64,000 nucleotides of DNA. Source: Rhizobium giardinii bv. giardinii H152. GTDB lineage: Bacteria > Pseudomonadota > Alphaproteobacteria > Rhizobiales > Rhizobiaceae. Location: assembly GCF_000379605.1 (NCBI RefSeq), contig NZ_KB902635.1, forward strand, positions 112,502 through 176,501. The letters run 5' to 3'. Every line of letters starts with the position of its first letter. The stretch's first letter is position 1. The notes beneath the pieces were generated by a model, which saw nothing but the letters and a program-made list of their open reading frames with translations, was not told where the DNA came from and ran no database searches. This document shows, one piece after another, positions 63,566 to 64,000 of the stretch. The translations under genes were made by a program, and so were the position numbers.

Positions 63566-64000
63566 ACCAGACAGGAGAGCAAACCGCGTGCCAGGTTTCA
63601 AAAGGCTGCCACGTCAAGCACTTAGTACCTTACCGCGATGAGCTTGATGAAAAATGCGGCAGGAGACCTGCTCATCTGGTGTTTTTTGCTTCAAGGCTCG
63701 TGATACCGAAATCGATCTGGTTGCGTCCGCCTCCCCGCAGTTTCCCCGCTGATCCCCGCCCCGAAAACCTGTGCCATGATCGTGGCGTTCCGTCATCGGC
63801 TACCCCGCGAGGCGTCGCGGCGAGGCGGGACCGGTGCCGGGTTAAGGAAGGACGTGAGCCTTTGCCCGGTGGACCGGCAGAAAATGGTTTCCCTCTCGTC
63901 TGAAACAGGACGGGGCGTGCCTGTGAGGCACACATCAGGACCGGCGACTGGGCTTGCGACGAGCAATTCCTTTCGTGGCGCCGTCGATGCTGGAGCAATC
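63566..64000. other. Region upstream of gntR with a long imperfect hairpin
   Basis: No gene can be supported in the last 435 bp. The gntR promoter must lie in its first part. At 63831-63847 and 63859-63877 the two arms CCGGT-G-CCGGG-TT-AAGG and CCTT-TG-CCCGG-TGG-ACCGG pair with small internal loops around an 11-nt apical loop. A second hairpin GTGCC-TGTGA-GGCAC lies at 63917-63931. The structures suggest a non-coding RNA or leader, but I match it to no known family and the strand is undetermined. Confidence 0.35.

Noticed and set aside
63672..63998. 108-residue minus-strand open frame at the window end
   Set aside because: No ribosome-binding site or family features, and it runs through the hairpin arms, suggesting RNA rather than protein.

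Overview
The window is a 64 kb piece of a high-GC alphaproteobacterial chromosome, almost certainly Rhizobiaceae (Rhizobium / Agrobacterium / Sinorhizobium relatives). The gene order clpP-clpX-lon, rplM-rpsI ... speB-argC-ctaA, DUF177-plsX-fabH-ihfA-merR, glyA-nrdR-ribD-ribE ... ribH-nusB and the ldtP/ldtR pair all match the rhizobial core. The genus cannot be fixed from the sequence alone. Most of the window is ordinary vertically inherited core genome, dense and on both strands.

Layout. 0-5.3 kb: ATP-dependent proteolysis (lon, clpX, clpP, with a candidate heat-shock promoter in front of clpP). 5.4-15.4 kb: accessory metabolism: a phospholipase-D family protein paired with an endonuclease/exonuclease/phosphatase protein, a cytochrome P450, a DEDD-type exoribonuclease, a cupin, O-acetylhomoserine sulfhydrylase, a CoA-binding protein, a DMT transporter, a YefM-YoeB toxin-antitoxin pair, an enoyl-CoA hydratase and a PaaI-type thioesterase. 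15.4-23.7 kb: ribosomal proteins L13/S9, an Lrp regulator divergent from phenylalanine hydroxylase, an acyltransferase, agmatinase, argC, heme A synthase and two small neighbours. 23.9-33.4 kb: a seven-gene exopolysaccharide locus (GNAT, chain-length/PCP protein, Wza-like export lipoprotein, two GT4 glycosyltransferases, initiating sugar-phosphate transferase, O-antigen-ligase-type polymerase). Its position and order recall the rhizobial unipolar polysaccharide (upp-type) holdfast locus.

34.2-37.2 kb is the most accessory part. Downstream of tRNA-Pro(GGG) lie debris of a prophage-like element (a frameshifted gene, a ParB-like fragment, a broken HTH-like gene) and a small copper-type locus. 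That locus holds a cupredoxin on the minus strand and, on the plus strand, a 33-residue hydrophobic ORF, a 13-residue Cys-x-Cys leader peptide overlapping a two-level hairpin, and a Met-rich cupredoxin-like protein. The leader plus hairpin looks like an attenuation device and is the main novelty candidate.

37.2-48.2 kb: small unknown genes, merR-ihfA-fabH-plsX-DUF177, a cytochrome bc1 chaperone, bamE, an H+-translocating pyrophosphatase, an MFS permease, nusB and ribH. 48.4-51.4 kb: three plus-strand genes (cupin, GNAT, adenylate cyclase-TPR) lying between ribH and ribE. 51.5-59.2 kb: ribE, ribD, nrdR, glyA, L,D-transpeptidase and its MarR-type regulator, and small domain-of-unknown-function genes. 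59.2-59.65 kb: a possible overlapping pair of unknown small genes with strong ribosome-binding sites. 59.9-63.6 kb: a GntR-regulated polar amino-acid ABC transporter operon. The last 400 bp hold a long imperfect hairpin and no gene I can support.
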